Source of the DNA: Enterobacter sp. RHBSTW-00175
GTDB lineage: Bacteria; Pseudomonadota; Gammaproteobacteria; Enterobacterales; Enterobacteriaceae
Length of the DNA: 64,000 nucleotides
Reading direction: 5' to 3'
NCBI RefSeq assembly: GCF_013927005.1
Contig: NZ_CP055930.1
Coordinates: 1,364,001-1,428,000 of the forward strand
Position numbers and translations under genes: made by a program. Below are positions 18,418 to 26,050 of this stretch, in pieces; within the stretch, counting starts at the first letter, position 1; each line of letters starts with the position of its first letter. Under the pieces are notes generated by a model. It was not told the DNA's origin, did no database searches, and was given only the letters and a program-made list of their open reading frames with translations.

Positions 18418-18454
18418 AGACATAGCCTTTCCATCCATAACAAAGGCTATGTCT
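18418..18454. terminator. Bidirectional hairpin between brxL and yfjJ
   Basis: AGACATAGCCTTT (18418-18430) pairs perfectly with AAAGGCTATGTCT (18442-18454) across an 11-nt loop. It lies between convergent brxL and yfjJ. The flank is A/T-rich but lacks a clean T-run on either strand, so terminator efficiency is uncertain. Confidence 0.6.
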
Positions 18455-18466
18455 ATAAAAAATAAA

Positions 18467-19093
18467 TCAACCTCGACTACAACCGAAATTTCGGTCTCCA
18501 TCACCGAAGATTTTTGTTCGGACCTTAGTCATATAATCTACCCTATTCATTAACTCGTTATAAGTTTGCTCAAAGTTGTCTCTTTTACGATTGAGGAGAT
18601 ATTTCCCATTTGATGGGTAATTAACTAACGTCCCAGAGTCATCTATCGGAATACCGAGCGCACTGTACCAGGCTGTTGTTATCATTGTGCGTAGCGTGTT
18701 ACGGTTCAAGTCGTAATCACCCAGATGATAATAAGCCTCCTGATTGAAACACAGTATCAGATGGTAATGCCTTTTTCCATTTTTGGTATATTCCCTGGCC
18801 CATGCGTAACGTAAGGTGGAGTGTCTATCATCTGGCCAGTCTTTCCTTTTAGTTTTAAAGTGCTTATGGTGTTCAAGCTTTGCTTTTAATGCACTGGTAA
18901 AACGAGATATTGCACCAGAGTCTACTCTGGGTTGAAAGAATGGGTTATCCAGATTTTCCGTATCTATTGGGTCATGTAAATCAACACGTATAATCATTGT
19001 ATTAGGATGCTCATTCAGTGATTCATCAATGACCTGTTTAATCCTATTCTTATACAGGGTTACATGTGAACCAAACTCACTATCGTATGTCAT
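18467..19093 (-). CDS. yfjJ: YfjJ/YagK-type inovirus Gp2-like protein
   Basis: 208 residues, the length I recall for E. coli YfjJ. The family (YagK/YfjJ C-terminal, inovirus Gp2) resembles rolling-circle replication proteins. Visible signs are the HUH-like motif RHYHLILCFN near residue 105 and a candidate nucleophile Tyr in NRVDYMTK near 190. It is A+T-rich, unlike the BREX genes, and is read leftward as the last gene of the yfjI-yfjJ pair. In CP4-57 it also stands next to yfjI, just before the variable cargo. Catalytic competence has not been shown for this group. Confidence 0.75.
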   Translation of the reverse strand: MTYDSEFGSHVTLYKNRIKQVIDESLNEHPNTMIIRVDLHDPIDTENLDNPFFQPRVDSGAISRFTSALKAKLEHHKHFKTKRKDWPDDRHSTLRYAWAREYTKNGKRHYHLILCFNQEAYYHLGDYDLNRNTLRTMITTAWYSALGIPIDDSGTLVNYPSNGKYLLNRKRDNFEQTYNELMNRVDYMTKVRTKIFGDGDRNFGCSRG

Positions 19094-19220
19094 ACAGTAT
19101 CCTGTTTAATAATAGAGCGGATAATGGTTCTGAGATATATTACCTATCATGACAATAAACCATTATCTGAACTGGGCTCAGTATTTATTTTTACTCCTGA
19201 ATTATAATATTTGCTCAGTA

Positions 19221-20636
19221 TCAAATCGCGGGCTTCAAATTAGCTATGGCTATCAATGTGGTTTTTCCTCTTTTCCCTATAAGTATTTTATTTTGAGATT
19301 GTAGCATGTTGAGTAATTCATTTGCTTTACTGCGATTTCTAAATTTATTGGGACCATATTGGAGTATAGTATTTTTAGTAATGTAAGGTACAACATGGCG
19401 ATTACAATGGTTCTTTATCCACCAATAAAGTTCATCCCCTTCCGTGATTGCGAGCGTGAATTCATTAGGCTTAGAAAATAAATGGATGTATTCATTCACA
19501 TACCAGGTAGTTATCTTCACAGCATCTTCGATTGCAGAAAGAGGTATATCTCCATCGTTGCCATTAAAATAATGCAGCAGAGAGGCCACTCTGGCCATAT
19601 TTTCTGCGACCTTAGAGGCATAATCTTTACAATTTGATAAGGAGCCGAAAAATCCCATATCTGACTCGACCTTGTTATAAAATTCTATCCAGCGATTTTC
19701 TGCTTCTAGAGAGAATCGTAGGCAAAGACGATCATTTTTATTATCTAAGGTAATATTATCGTTAACTATTTCCATCAGACGTTGATGGAAAACTGGCAAA
19801 TGTTCGCTTGAAACAACGGGGCTAGAAATTTTTCTGGAACCTTGCGTTGAATCAGGCTGACATATCAAACACCGAGCGAAGAATCCGATCCCTTTAGCTG
19901 CTTCACCTTTACGTTGCAGATAACCTTTAAACACATCAGGCTGAACCATCAATGCTAACGTTAGTCTGGCATTTCTGATTAATTTCTCCGGCTCGCTTTT
20001 CCTTTCCACGGAAAACGTTGCACCATCCCACATTTTGTTGATGAAGGGTAGTTCGTTAAGCGTATAACCGTTAAAAATAGCACCAGCTTCATCAGACATA
20101 ATACCGACAGATCGCCAGTACCCACAGAGGTGATCTTTAATAGCTGCAGGCGTAGCATCATTAAATATCAATTTGAATCTCACCGGTGCTTTCGGTGGCG
20201 ACTGTAGTAGATCTTTAAGCTTTTCATTTGTTGCAAAATAATCTTTGTTGCGTTGAATATCTGATTTAAGTTTTAACATCAGTGCTTTTTTTTCAATATT
20301 AAAAATTGCTTCATCATTTTTCCAAATGGTAAGATCATGAGTATATTTTTCAAATAAATTTTCCTCCAGTTGATATAATGGCTTCATTAGCAGTTTATCA
20401 ACTGTGCTTTTCCGTTCGCCGGATTCTGCCAGTGTCAGCAAGAAAAGTGATACCGGGCTACGTAGATTATTCAATCGGCAAACATCAATACGGTTCTGAC
20501 AGGCAAGAGAAATTACTCCTAGAACAGAAGCAGCAATCAAACCTTGTGGAGCCTGCGTATGCTGTTCAACTTCATAGATTGCGTTTCTTATAATTTTAGG
20601 AAACGCGTCTACAGGGAAAGGACGATCGTTAAACAT
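19221..20636 (-). CDS. yfjI: YfjI-like DUF3987 protein, putative primase-helicase
   Basis: 471 residues, close to E. coli YfjI. DUF3987 covers most of the protein. The P-loop-like segment LTLAESGERKSTVDK near residue 70 has the GERKST form typical of the family. Other conserved parts are IMSDEAGAIFNGY near 180 and LMVQPDVFKGYL near 235. Such proteins are common in satellite prophages and are thought to act in replication, but the role is unproven. The ATG at 20636 is followed by clean family similarity. It lies 134 nt downstream of alpA. I see no terminator in that gap, so it may be cotranscribed with alpA. Confidence 0.75.
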   Translation of the reverse strand: MFNDRPFPVDAFPKIIRNAIYEVEQHTQAPQGLIAASVLGVISLACQNRIDVCRLNNLRSPVSLFLLTLAESGERKSTVDKLLMKPLYQLEENLFEKYTHDLTIWKNDEAIFNIEKKALMLKLKSDIQRNKDYFATNEKLKDLLQSPPKAPVRFKLIFNDATPAAIKDHLCGYWRSVGIMSDEAGAIFNGYTLNELPFINKMWDGATFSVERKSEPEKLIRNARLTLALMVQPDVFKGYLQRKGEAAKGIGFFARCLICQPDSTQGSRKISSPVVSSEHLPVFHQRLMEIVNDNITLDNKNDRLCLRFSLEAENRWIEFYNKVESDMGFFGSLSNCKDYASKVAENMARVASLLHYFNGNDGDIPLSAIEDAVKITTWYVNEYIHLFSKPNEFTLAITEGDELYWWIKNHCNRHVVPYITKNTILQYGPNKFRNRSKANELLNMLQSQNKILIGKRGKTTLIAIANLKPAI

Positions 20637-20770
20637 ACAACACCTCTAATAGAATTTATGTTAAAAAATTCCGCACAAGTTGCTATTCCGCTATTAATGG
20701 CAGAAATAGCAGAATGAACACGGGTCATTCAGGAAAAAACAAAACAATAAATGTAAAAAAACTCCCAATG

Positions 20771-21007
20771 CTAACGTTTACTGATCCAGCACAGAAGGTC
20801 GCTTAACAGCCAGCCACAGGACTTCAACCCAATAGACTTACGCAACGGAAATTGACCGACTTGCTCCAGTTTCCATGCTGTTGAACGAGATACCGATGTG
20901 ATGTACTGACGCTCTTTTTCACGTACGAGGCGATCATGGGGTTCGCCATAGTTGCGCAAGACCTGTAAACGTTCTTGTGGTGTTGGATAGTTGAATGTTG
21001 TTTTCAT
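20771..21007 (-). CDS. alpA: AlpA-family excision regulator
   Basis: 78 residues. The MerR-like helix-turn-helix of AlpA is seen in RLVREKERQYITSVSRSTAW (residues 27-46), followed by the wing QFPLRKSIGLKSCGWL and the C-terminal DLLCWISKR. AlpA of CP4-57 activates integrase expression and promotes prophage excision. Here the gene is in the same relative place, between the integrase side and yfjI. Upstream lie a good ribosome site (GGAGGC) and, 60 nt further up, a perfect 13-bp inverted repeat that may be its operator. Residues 1-20 are an N-terminal extension not usual in AlpA. Confidence 0.75.
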   Translation of the reverse strand: MKTTFNYPTPQERLQVLRNYGEPHDRLVREKERQYITSVSRSTAWKLEQVGQFPLRKSIGLKSCGWLLSDLLCWISKR

Positions 21008-21068
21008 GTTGCCTCCTTCGTTTCAGTGAAAGCAGCATGTCTCAGTTTCCGAGGATGTGAAAGGAACA

Positions 21069-21098
21069 GATACCTTATTAAGACCTTAATAAGGTATC
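21069..21098. promoter_or_regulatory. 13-bp perfect inverted repeat upstream of alpA
   Basis: GATACCTTATTAA (21069-21081) and TTAATAAGGTATC (21086-21098) are separated by GACC. It lies in the 191-nt gap between alpA and the unknown gene at 21199, about 60 nt before alpA. The symmetry and length fit a dimeric regulator operator; a replication-protein site is the alternative. Confidence 0.55.
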
Positions 21099-21198
21099 GA
21101 GGACAACAGGAAAACAACACTCTCATCCTTTTAACACAGCATGTAGGATGAAGAGTTCGGACAAAGTGGACTGAGCTATATCAATTCAATACATTGAG

Positions 21199-22062
21199 TT
21201 ATATTGGAATGTTTTTTAACCAACGGCGAATAGTCTCAGGTTTGAATATATATTCTCCACCATATTTCTCTTCATTCAGACTGGTTAAAACACCTGCCAT
21301 TGTTGTGAAGTTAACACTACCATCATTATCCAAACAATACTCATTTAGCAAAATATATAAAGCCAAATGCTCTACCTTAGAATAACGATTTTCACTTTCT
21401 TTCTTTTTAATTTTCGATGAACCAGTCAATGCAAACTCTAACTTTTCAATGTCATCAACATTCATACACAGGTCATTTTTATTAATTTCAATTGCTTCTT
21501 TAAATATCAAAAAGTCCCCTTCATCATGTCCTATGACTTTCAATAAAGCTGAAACATCGTAATCCGACAACAAAGGATTTAAATTAGATATTTTATAATC
21601 ACCCTTAATGAACCGTGTAGTTGGTCCAGGTTTAATCCGCCAATATCCATATGCGTAACCGTCGTAATAAAACTGATCATCCCCGATGGGAATATAGAAA
21701 ATACCCGCCCCTTTTTTCATTCGAAACTGTCTTATCTTAGTTAGAGGGGATTTATCTTTTTGATATAAATCAAATTCGTTAATAATTTCAACCTTGCGGT
21801 CTTCAATAAGATATTTATGCTGTTCGATATTATCTAGTGAACTATTAGGCGAACCAATCTCAGTGGAAATATCGTTTAACTCCTCCTTTAAGTGAGACTC
21901 ATCGTCTTTACGAATAGAACATGATAATTGACACGAATTTCCTTCAAGATGTATATAGAGAGGGATATTATTATCACACCAAAGCTCTATTATATTTTCT
22001 AACTTAATACTATATTTTATACAGATAGTTTCAATAGTAAGAAATTGAGATTTGTTTTCCAT
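21199..22062 (-). CDS. Unknown protein in the yfjH position
   Basis: 287 residues, A+T-rich, no family recognised with certainty. Visible features: an acidic/charged region (residues 45-110), a Tyr/Gly-rich segment (FYIPIGDDQFYYDGYAYGYW, near 140), and a C-terminal part ending in a short helix pattern (ETIRRWLKNIPI) that could be a helix-turn-helix end. No signal peptide or membrane segment. It lies between the integrase/fic genes and alpA, where CP4-57 carries yfjH, and it may be a distant YfjH relative. The start ATG has an upstream GGAGGA. Function unknown. Confidence 0.6.
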   Translation of the reverse strand: MENKSQFLTIETICIKYSIKLENIIELWCDNNIPLYIHLEGNSCQLSCSIRKDDESHLKEELNDISTEIGSPNSSLDNIEQHKYLIEDRKVEIINEFDLYQKDKSPLTKIRQFRMKKGAGIFYIPIGDDQFYYDGYAYGYWRIKPGPTTRFIKGDYKISNLNPLLSDYDVSALLKVIGHDEGDFLIFKEAIEINKNDLCMNVDDIEKLEFALTGSSKIKKKESENRYSKVEHLALYILLNEYCLDNDGSVNFTTMAGVLTSLNEEKYGGEYIFKPETIRRWLKNIPI

Positions 22063-22144
22063 TATATTTGTTCCTCCTCAGAATAAAATCCTCACCGATT
22101 TTACGCTTTTGATTGTGCTTTAAAATACTAACCAATGAGATCTA

Positions 22145-22181
22145 TTGTCCAATTGATTCAGTACAACTATAATCCAATTGA
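22145..22181 (+). promoter_or_regulatory. Promoter of the small antitoxin-like gene with direct repeats
   Basis: TTGTCC (22145-22150) and TATAAT (22168-22173) are spaced by 17 nt, a good sigma-70 promoter. TCCAATTGA occurs twice, at 22148-22156 and 22173-22181, covering the -35 edge and the region just past the -10. This layout suggests repressor sites. Confidence 0.6.
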
Positions 22182-22201
22182 ATACATCAAGGAACCGCCC
22201 C

Positions 22202-22360
22202 ATGCGCAAGCAATCAACATCACCGCAAGTTACTAAAGCCCAGATTTACCGCTCCGTTGCCAGCTCAACAGCGATCGAAACGGGCGTTTCTGTGCAAAAA
22301 ATTGAGCAACAACTCAAAAAAAATCAGGCACAGGCGAAAGCCGTTGGCCTCGCCCGTTAA
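22202..22360 (+). CDS. VbhA/FicA-like antitoxin candidate
   Basis: 52 residues from ATG 22202, with AAGGA eight bases upstream. The segment ASSTAIETGVSVQKIEQQL matches the inhibitory helix region of class I Fic antitoxins: VbhA has ASQRLEGLEPD and YhfG has ASRRLEG. It keeps the Ser-x3-Glu core, though the residue after Glu is Thr instead of Gly or Asn. The class I antitoxin puts this Glu into the Fic active site and blocks ATP binding. Unlike yhfG-fic or vbhA-vbhT, it is convergent with fic and the two stop codons overlap (22357-22360). It has its own promoter. Role inferred from motif and neighbour. Confidence 0.65.
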   Translation: MRKQSTSPQVTKAQIYRSVASSTAIETGVSVQKIEQQLKKNQAQAKAVGLAR

Positions 22361-22971
22361 TCTGGCAATATATCGCTCACCAGTTGCATCATAGGACTGT
22401 AGTTCCCTGATACGCCTGCCTGTATTGCCTTGAAGTAAAACGCCTTGTGCTCATCCCACAGGCTGTAGTCCAGTAAGCCCTTCCCCGCCAGAACTGACAA
22501 CACATCGCAAAGCAATCTCGACAGACGCCCATTACCTTCTCTGAATGGATGGATCAAAATAAACTCCACATGGCATTCAGCCAGATAGCTAACCAGCTCC
22601 GGACGAGCCATGGATTTCAGTTCACCAGACCTAGAGAGAAACTGCCTCTCGAAACCATCAAGAAGCAGCGGAATCCTGTCGGCAGCGGCAAACTGAAAAC
22701 CGTCTTTAGTTAAGTTGGCATTACGCAACCTCCCTGCCCAGTCATACACATTCCCCAGCCATTGGCGATGCCACCCACTGATGTGCTCAAAAGCCAGCAC
22801 CGCTGGCGGCTGGCCTTCGATAAATAGCTGTTCATAAAGCATCAGCAACAGGCCTGATTCCAGAGCCTCCATTTCCTCTTCATCAGTGATCCCTAACTTA
22901 TTAGCCAGCACCAAATCCCCAGAACCCGGCTGATAACGCTCTTCTGCTGAATTAAGCTCATATTTTGCCAA
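22357..22971 (-). CDS. fic: Fic-domain AMP-transferase (toxin)
   Basis: 204 residues. The complete Fic motif HPFREGNGRLSR begins at His141, so it should be catalytically active. A family hallmark, the flap region ANLTKDGFQFAA, is near 86-97. I chose the TTG at 22971, which has GGAGGTAA six bases upstream; an upstream TTG at 22989 lies within the integrase gene. The start is 4 nt past the integrase stop, so fic is probably cotranscribed with it. There is no inhibitory motif inside the protein, which fits a class I enzyme needing a separate antitoxin, likely the convergent 52-aa protein. Class I FicT toxins AMPylate GyrB and ParE; that target is inferred. Confidence 0.85.
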   Translation of the reverse strand: MAKYELNSAEERYQPGSGDLVLANKLGITDEEEMEALESGLLLMLYEQLFIEGQPPAVLAFEHISGWHRQWLGNVYDWAGRLRNANLTKDGFQFAAADRIPLLLDGFERQFLSRSGELKSMARPELVSYLAECHVEFILIHPFREGNGRLSRLLCDVLSVLAGKGLLDYSLWDEHKAFYFKAIQAGVSGNYSPMMQLVSDILPD

Positions 22972-22975
22972 GCTC

Positions 22976-24292
22976 TTACCTCCGCCCAAACAAGTTCACA
23001 ACGTTGTTTTCTTGCTGCCTTTGATAGCTATTAACCCTATCTTCCCAGATCTCAAGCGCCCTGCGCTTTTCAGTCAGGTAATCATAACGGTCATAGTGTT
23101 TCGAGCTTACGTCATTCAAAGCGTGATTCTGAATACGGTCACGGATCTCTTTACTGATCCCGGCTTCCCCCATTAACGTTTTACAAGTTCGACGTAAATC
23201 TCGCGCCGTGAAAACTTTAAACTCAGGATTGAAGGCCCGGAAATACATGATGGAACGCGCAAGGCTATCGGTACGTACTGGGCGCTCACCGTTGGTCGAT
23301 AGAGGAAAAATATAGGGGCTGTTACTTTCCTTAGTCAGCTCTTTCACTGAGGCTAATTCCTGTAATGCCGACTCAGTCATCGGGATCAGGTGCTCACGCT
23401 TGTTTTTCGATACATCGGCAATGACCAGTAACGTCTTTTGCTGCCAGTCAATCGCGCTCCACTGGCTGGCAATCATTTCGAACGGGCGCTGCCCACCAGC
23501 ATAAACGCAGAAGCGGATTAAATGCTGCATCAGCGGCCCAACGTTGGTGGCCTCTGCGAACTGCTCCATGACAAAACGAAGCTCTTCCAGCGTTAACCAT
23601 GTATCACCCACTTTTTCCGCCGAAGACTGCTTCGGTATGGCCGATACCGGATTAACTTCAAGCCCGAACGTAATGCCCACGCTGGTATTCATCGGATCGT
23701 TATCAGCTTTCAAACCGTAGTTGAATGCCGCCATCAGGTAAGAACGAACTCGGTTTGCATGGACAACGGCATCACGCTGGATAATGCCTGAGAGGATGGT
23801 TTTGATCTGCAGAGGTGTCACGTCCTTCGCTTTGGTATCACGAGGAATAACGGTATAGCACTCTCGCTCCATGCGCTTCAATACATCAGCCCACGTCCGC
23901 TTATTGTCGAGCTTCATCTTGTTAACGTAGCCATGCACCAGCTCTTCAAATGATCCCTGAGAACGATGGATCTGCATAATATGCTGCTCGGCCAGGCGTT
24001 GTTGTTCAAGCTCTTGCTGGGGATCTTTTCCTTCAACAAGCCAGGCTCCGTACTTTTTCGCCAGCTCATTGGCCGTCACCAGTTTCATCTCAGGCCAGAT
24101 GCCCAACTGAATGAATTTCTCTTTCTTCCCTTTCTCAACGTAGTAACGGAAATAAAAAACCTTGCTGCCTGACGGTTGAACCTTAACGCCAAGTCTGCCT
24201 GTACCACGTTGAGCGCTGTTGCTCCACACGTAGTACGCCGTGCTTTTTGTCTTCAATCCACGTATAGCAGTCTCAGTAAGATTAGCGGCCAT
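22976..24292 (-). CDS. P4-type tyrosine integrase of the island
   Basis: 438 residues. DUF4102 N-terminal domain (residues 5-95, including KVFYFRYYVEKGKKEKFIQL), core-binding domain about 113-215, catalytic domain after 230. Catalytic residues: Arg269 (GGQRPFEM), the box II segment ARDLRRT (364-369) in which the usual His is Arg, His390 (QNHALND), and Tyr400 (SSKHYDRY). It lies about 200 nt from the ileX-derived att site, as is usual. Upstream are three copies of GGGTCAGGTAA that may serve control of its own promoter. CP4-57 itself uses ssrA, so this island has a different integrase from CP4-57. fic follows in the same transcript. Confidence 0.92.
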   Translation of the reverse strand: MAANLTETAIRGLKTKSTAYYVWSNSAQRGTGRLGVKVQPSGSKVFYFRYYVEKGKKEKFIQLGIWPEMKLVTANELAKKYGAWLVEGKDPQQELEQQRLAEQHIMQIHRSQGSFEELVHGYVNKMKLDNKRTWADVLKRMERECYTVIPRDTKAKDVTPLQIKTILSGIIQRDAVVHANRVRSYLMAAFNYGLKADNDPMNTSVGITFGLEVNPVSAIPKQSSAEKVGDTWLTLEELRFVMEQFAEATNVGPLMQHLIRFCVYAGGQRPFEMIASQWSAIDWQQKTLLVIADVSKNKREHLIPMTESALQELASVKELTKESNSPYIFPLSTNGERPVRTDSLARSIMYFRAFNPEFKVFTARDLRRTCKTLMGEAGISKEIRDRIQNHALNDVSSKHYDRYDYLTEKRRALEIWEDRVNSYQRQQENNVVNLFGRR

Positions 24293-24317
24293 GAGTTTAC
24301 CTTTCTAAGGATAAGCG

Positions 24318-24363
24318 TTACCTGACCCGATGCCCATTTCGGGTCAGGTAATGGGTCAGGTAA
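24318..24363. promoter_or_regulatory. Triple GGGTCAGGTAA repeat at integrase promoter
   Basis: TTACCTGACCCGA (24318-24330) and TCGGGTCAGGTAA (24339-24351) form a 13-bp inverted repeat with an 8-nt spacer. A third direct copy, TGGGTCAGGTAA, follows at 24352-24363. This lies 26-71 nt upstream of the integrase start, fitting an operator or accessory excision site. Confidence 0.6.
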
Positions 24364-24489
24364 GGATAGTACAATGGGGAAATAAGAGAACCAATCAGAA
24401 ACAAAAATAACTTCATAACCGATTGATTATAGACAATTAAAAATACAAATAGAGACAATGGCGAACAATTAAAAACATGCCAATTTTAT

Positions 24490-24536
24490 GACTCATAATC
24501 GCTTGGTCGCTGGTTCAAGTCCAGCAGGGGCCACCA
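24490..24536 (+). other. Right att site: 3' part of tRNA-Ile(CAU), ileX
   Basis: 47 nt identical, as far as I remember, to the 3' part of E. coli ileX, from the anticodon loop (GACTCATAATC) through the T arm (GGTTCAAGTCC) to CCACCA. The 5' half of a tRNA is missing, so this is the displaced duplicate made by integration. The intact ileX should be at the left end of the island, outside the window. It marks the island/backbone boundary. Confidence 0.85.
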
Positions 24537-24544
24537 GATACAGC

Positions 24545-24580
24545 AAGGGCTGGAGAGAAATCTCCGGCCCTTTGTTTTTC
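24545..24580 (+). terminator. ileX terminator
   Basis: AAGGGC-T-GGAGA, loop GAAA, TCTCC-G-GCCCTT, then TGTTTTTC. An intrinsic terminator directly behind the tRNA 3' end; it belongs to the backbone and shows where ileX originally stood. Confidence 0.8.
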
Positions 24581-24880
24581 TGGAGGTATTGCTCACAGGC
24601 AGCAACAGTGCTTTCCAAAGCGCCAGATGCGTTACGTTCGGATAAAGCGTTTATCTGCGGTTAGTTTTTGGTTATCAAACGGCTGGACAGCCCTATTGCT
24701 GATCCTACAAACAGTGTGCCCCGTACCAGAAAAACAACAAACCTCTCATTCACCATCAAAAACCCTAAAAACTAAAGAAATCCCCCATCGCGCCGATCAT
24801 CATCCGTGTGTATTATTTCCTGTAGCGTTTACAACAACTAACCTTAACTCAAATACTTAAGCCCCAAAGCGAAAGGCATC
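24581..24880. other. Intergenic, no gene seen
   Basis: About 300 nt between the ileX terminator and the J-domain gene. An open frame (24627-24860, 77 aa) has no ribosome site and no recognisable protein features. The promoter of the next gene should be here, but I cannot place it with confidence. Confidence 0.4.
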
Positions 24881-26050
24881 ATGAGCACACCGATCAAACG
24901 GCTAGAAATCATTAAAAATGCCATTGAACTGGAAGATGACGACATCATCTTTAGTCAGCTGGCACGCCTGAAAAATGAAGCGTTTGGCGATGAGCTACAG
25001 GCAATCGTCGTGGCGCTTGAGCAAAAGAATTACACCGCCGCCATCGCGGCTATCACCACCTGGTTACAAAACCAGCGGGCGATAACCCAGTGGCGCGATC
25101 CGCAAGTGGCGGCCAGCAAGCTGGAGCTAAAAGCACTGGAAGAACGTCTGCGTGATCTTATTGATCGTCGCAACGCGCGTGTGCAGCAACTTGATGAGTT
25201 CAACGATCTCTATTTCTCCCGCCTCGGGCCTTTGATGCAGCAGATCCTCGCCCTGCGTAAAACACTTGCCGAGTTGAATCTGCGTCGTCAACAGGCGGAG
25301 GCACGTCGCCGCGAAGAGGACTACCGCCGTTGCCAGCAGTATATGGCGCAGGCAGTAGAGGTGTTAGCAACACTGACTCAGCGCTGGCGCGATCTGCCTG
25401 CGGATTCCTTGCAGGCTGCGGAAGCACGCAAACATCTTCAGCAGCAAAGCAACCTGATTGCAAATCTGCTGGCCGAAGCACTGGAGCTGGAAAGCGGGTT
25501 AACGCGTGAAGAGGAGCCCGCACGTCAGGCGCGGGATAATGCCAATAACGAGTATGAAAAATACCGTGAACAACACCATGATGCCGAGGTACGTCTGCGG
25601 AAAGGGACAAACCTCTCCGAAGAAGATCAGAACGAGCTAAAACGGCTCTGGCGTCAGGCAAGCAAGCTGTGCCACCCGGATCTGGTGGCAGACGATCTGA
25701 AAGAAGAAGCCAACACCATGATGGTGCAGCTGAATCAGGCCAAACAACGTGGAGACGTGAAAGCCATTCGCTCTCTGGTTGCTCGCCTGCAACAGGGCTT
25801 TGAGCCGCTGATGGCAAGCGACCGTCTGAACGATCTGGAGCGTATCCGCAAAAAAATGGCGCAGGTACGCGAGCAAATCGACACCTTAGTGAACGAGTTG
25901 GCCGAGCTGGAAAAAGAAGAGTCCTGGCTGCTGGTCTCGTCCCTGAACAATATGGAAGCTTACTTTATCCAGCAGGAGAAAGCCCTGCATGATGTTCGCG
26001 CCTCGCTCGAACATCAGGTAAGCGAAGCGCAGCTGGATACCGCCGCGTAA
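24881..26050 (+). CDS. Coiled-coil protein with a J-like domain
   Basis: 389 residues, mostly charged helices. Long coiled coils span about 80-215 (EERLRDLIDRRNARVQQLD onward) and 315-385. Between them, residues about 245-305 resemble a J domain: LKRLWRQASKLCHPDLVADD carries the HPD tripeptide needed to stimulate DnaK-type Hsp70s. There is no signal or membrane segment. It ends one base before the convergent yqjH stop. E. coli K-12 has no gene here between ileX and yqjH. Role unknown; a co-chaperone or structural adaptor is plausible from HPD plus coiled coil. Confidence 0.75.
   Translation: MSTPIKRLEIIKNAIELEDDDIIFSQLARLKNEAFGDELQAIVVALEQKNYTAAIAAITTWLQNQRAITQWRDPQVAASKLELKALEERLRDLIDRRNARVQQLDEFNDLYFSRLGPLMQQILALRKTLAELNLRRQQAEARRREEDYRRCQQYMAQAVEVLATLTQRWRDLPADSLQAAEARKHLQQQSNLIANLLAEALELESGLTREEEPARQARDNANNEYEKYREQHHDAEVRLRKGTNLSEEDQNELKRLWRQASKLCHPDLVADDLKEEANTMMVQLNQAKQRGDVKAIRSLVARLQQGFEPLMASDRLNDLERIRKKMAQVREQIDTLVNELAELEKEESWLLVSSLNNMEAYFIQQEKALHDVRASLEHQVSEAQLDTAA

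Noticed and set aside
24490..24536. A functional tRNA gene
   Set aside because: The 5' half (acceptor 5' strand and D arm) is absent; the sequence before the anticodon loop is island DNA.
1..24536. CRISPR array
   Set aside because: No regularly spaced repeats seen; the short repeats at 22148, 24318 and 26991 are promoter-associated.
24627..24860. 77-aa open frame between the ileX terminator and the J-domain gene
   Set aside because: No ribosome site, no family features; composition fits chance.
25200..25817. 205-aa minus-strand frame over the J-domain gene
   Set aside because: Low-complexity shadow of a codon-biased gene on the other strand.
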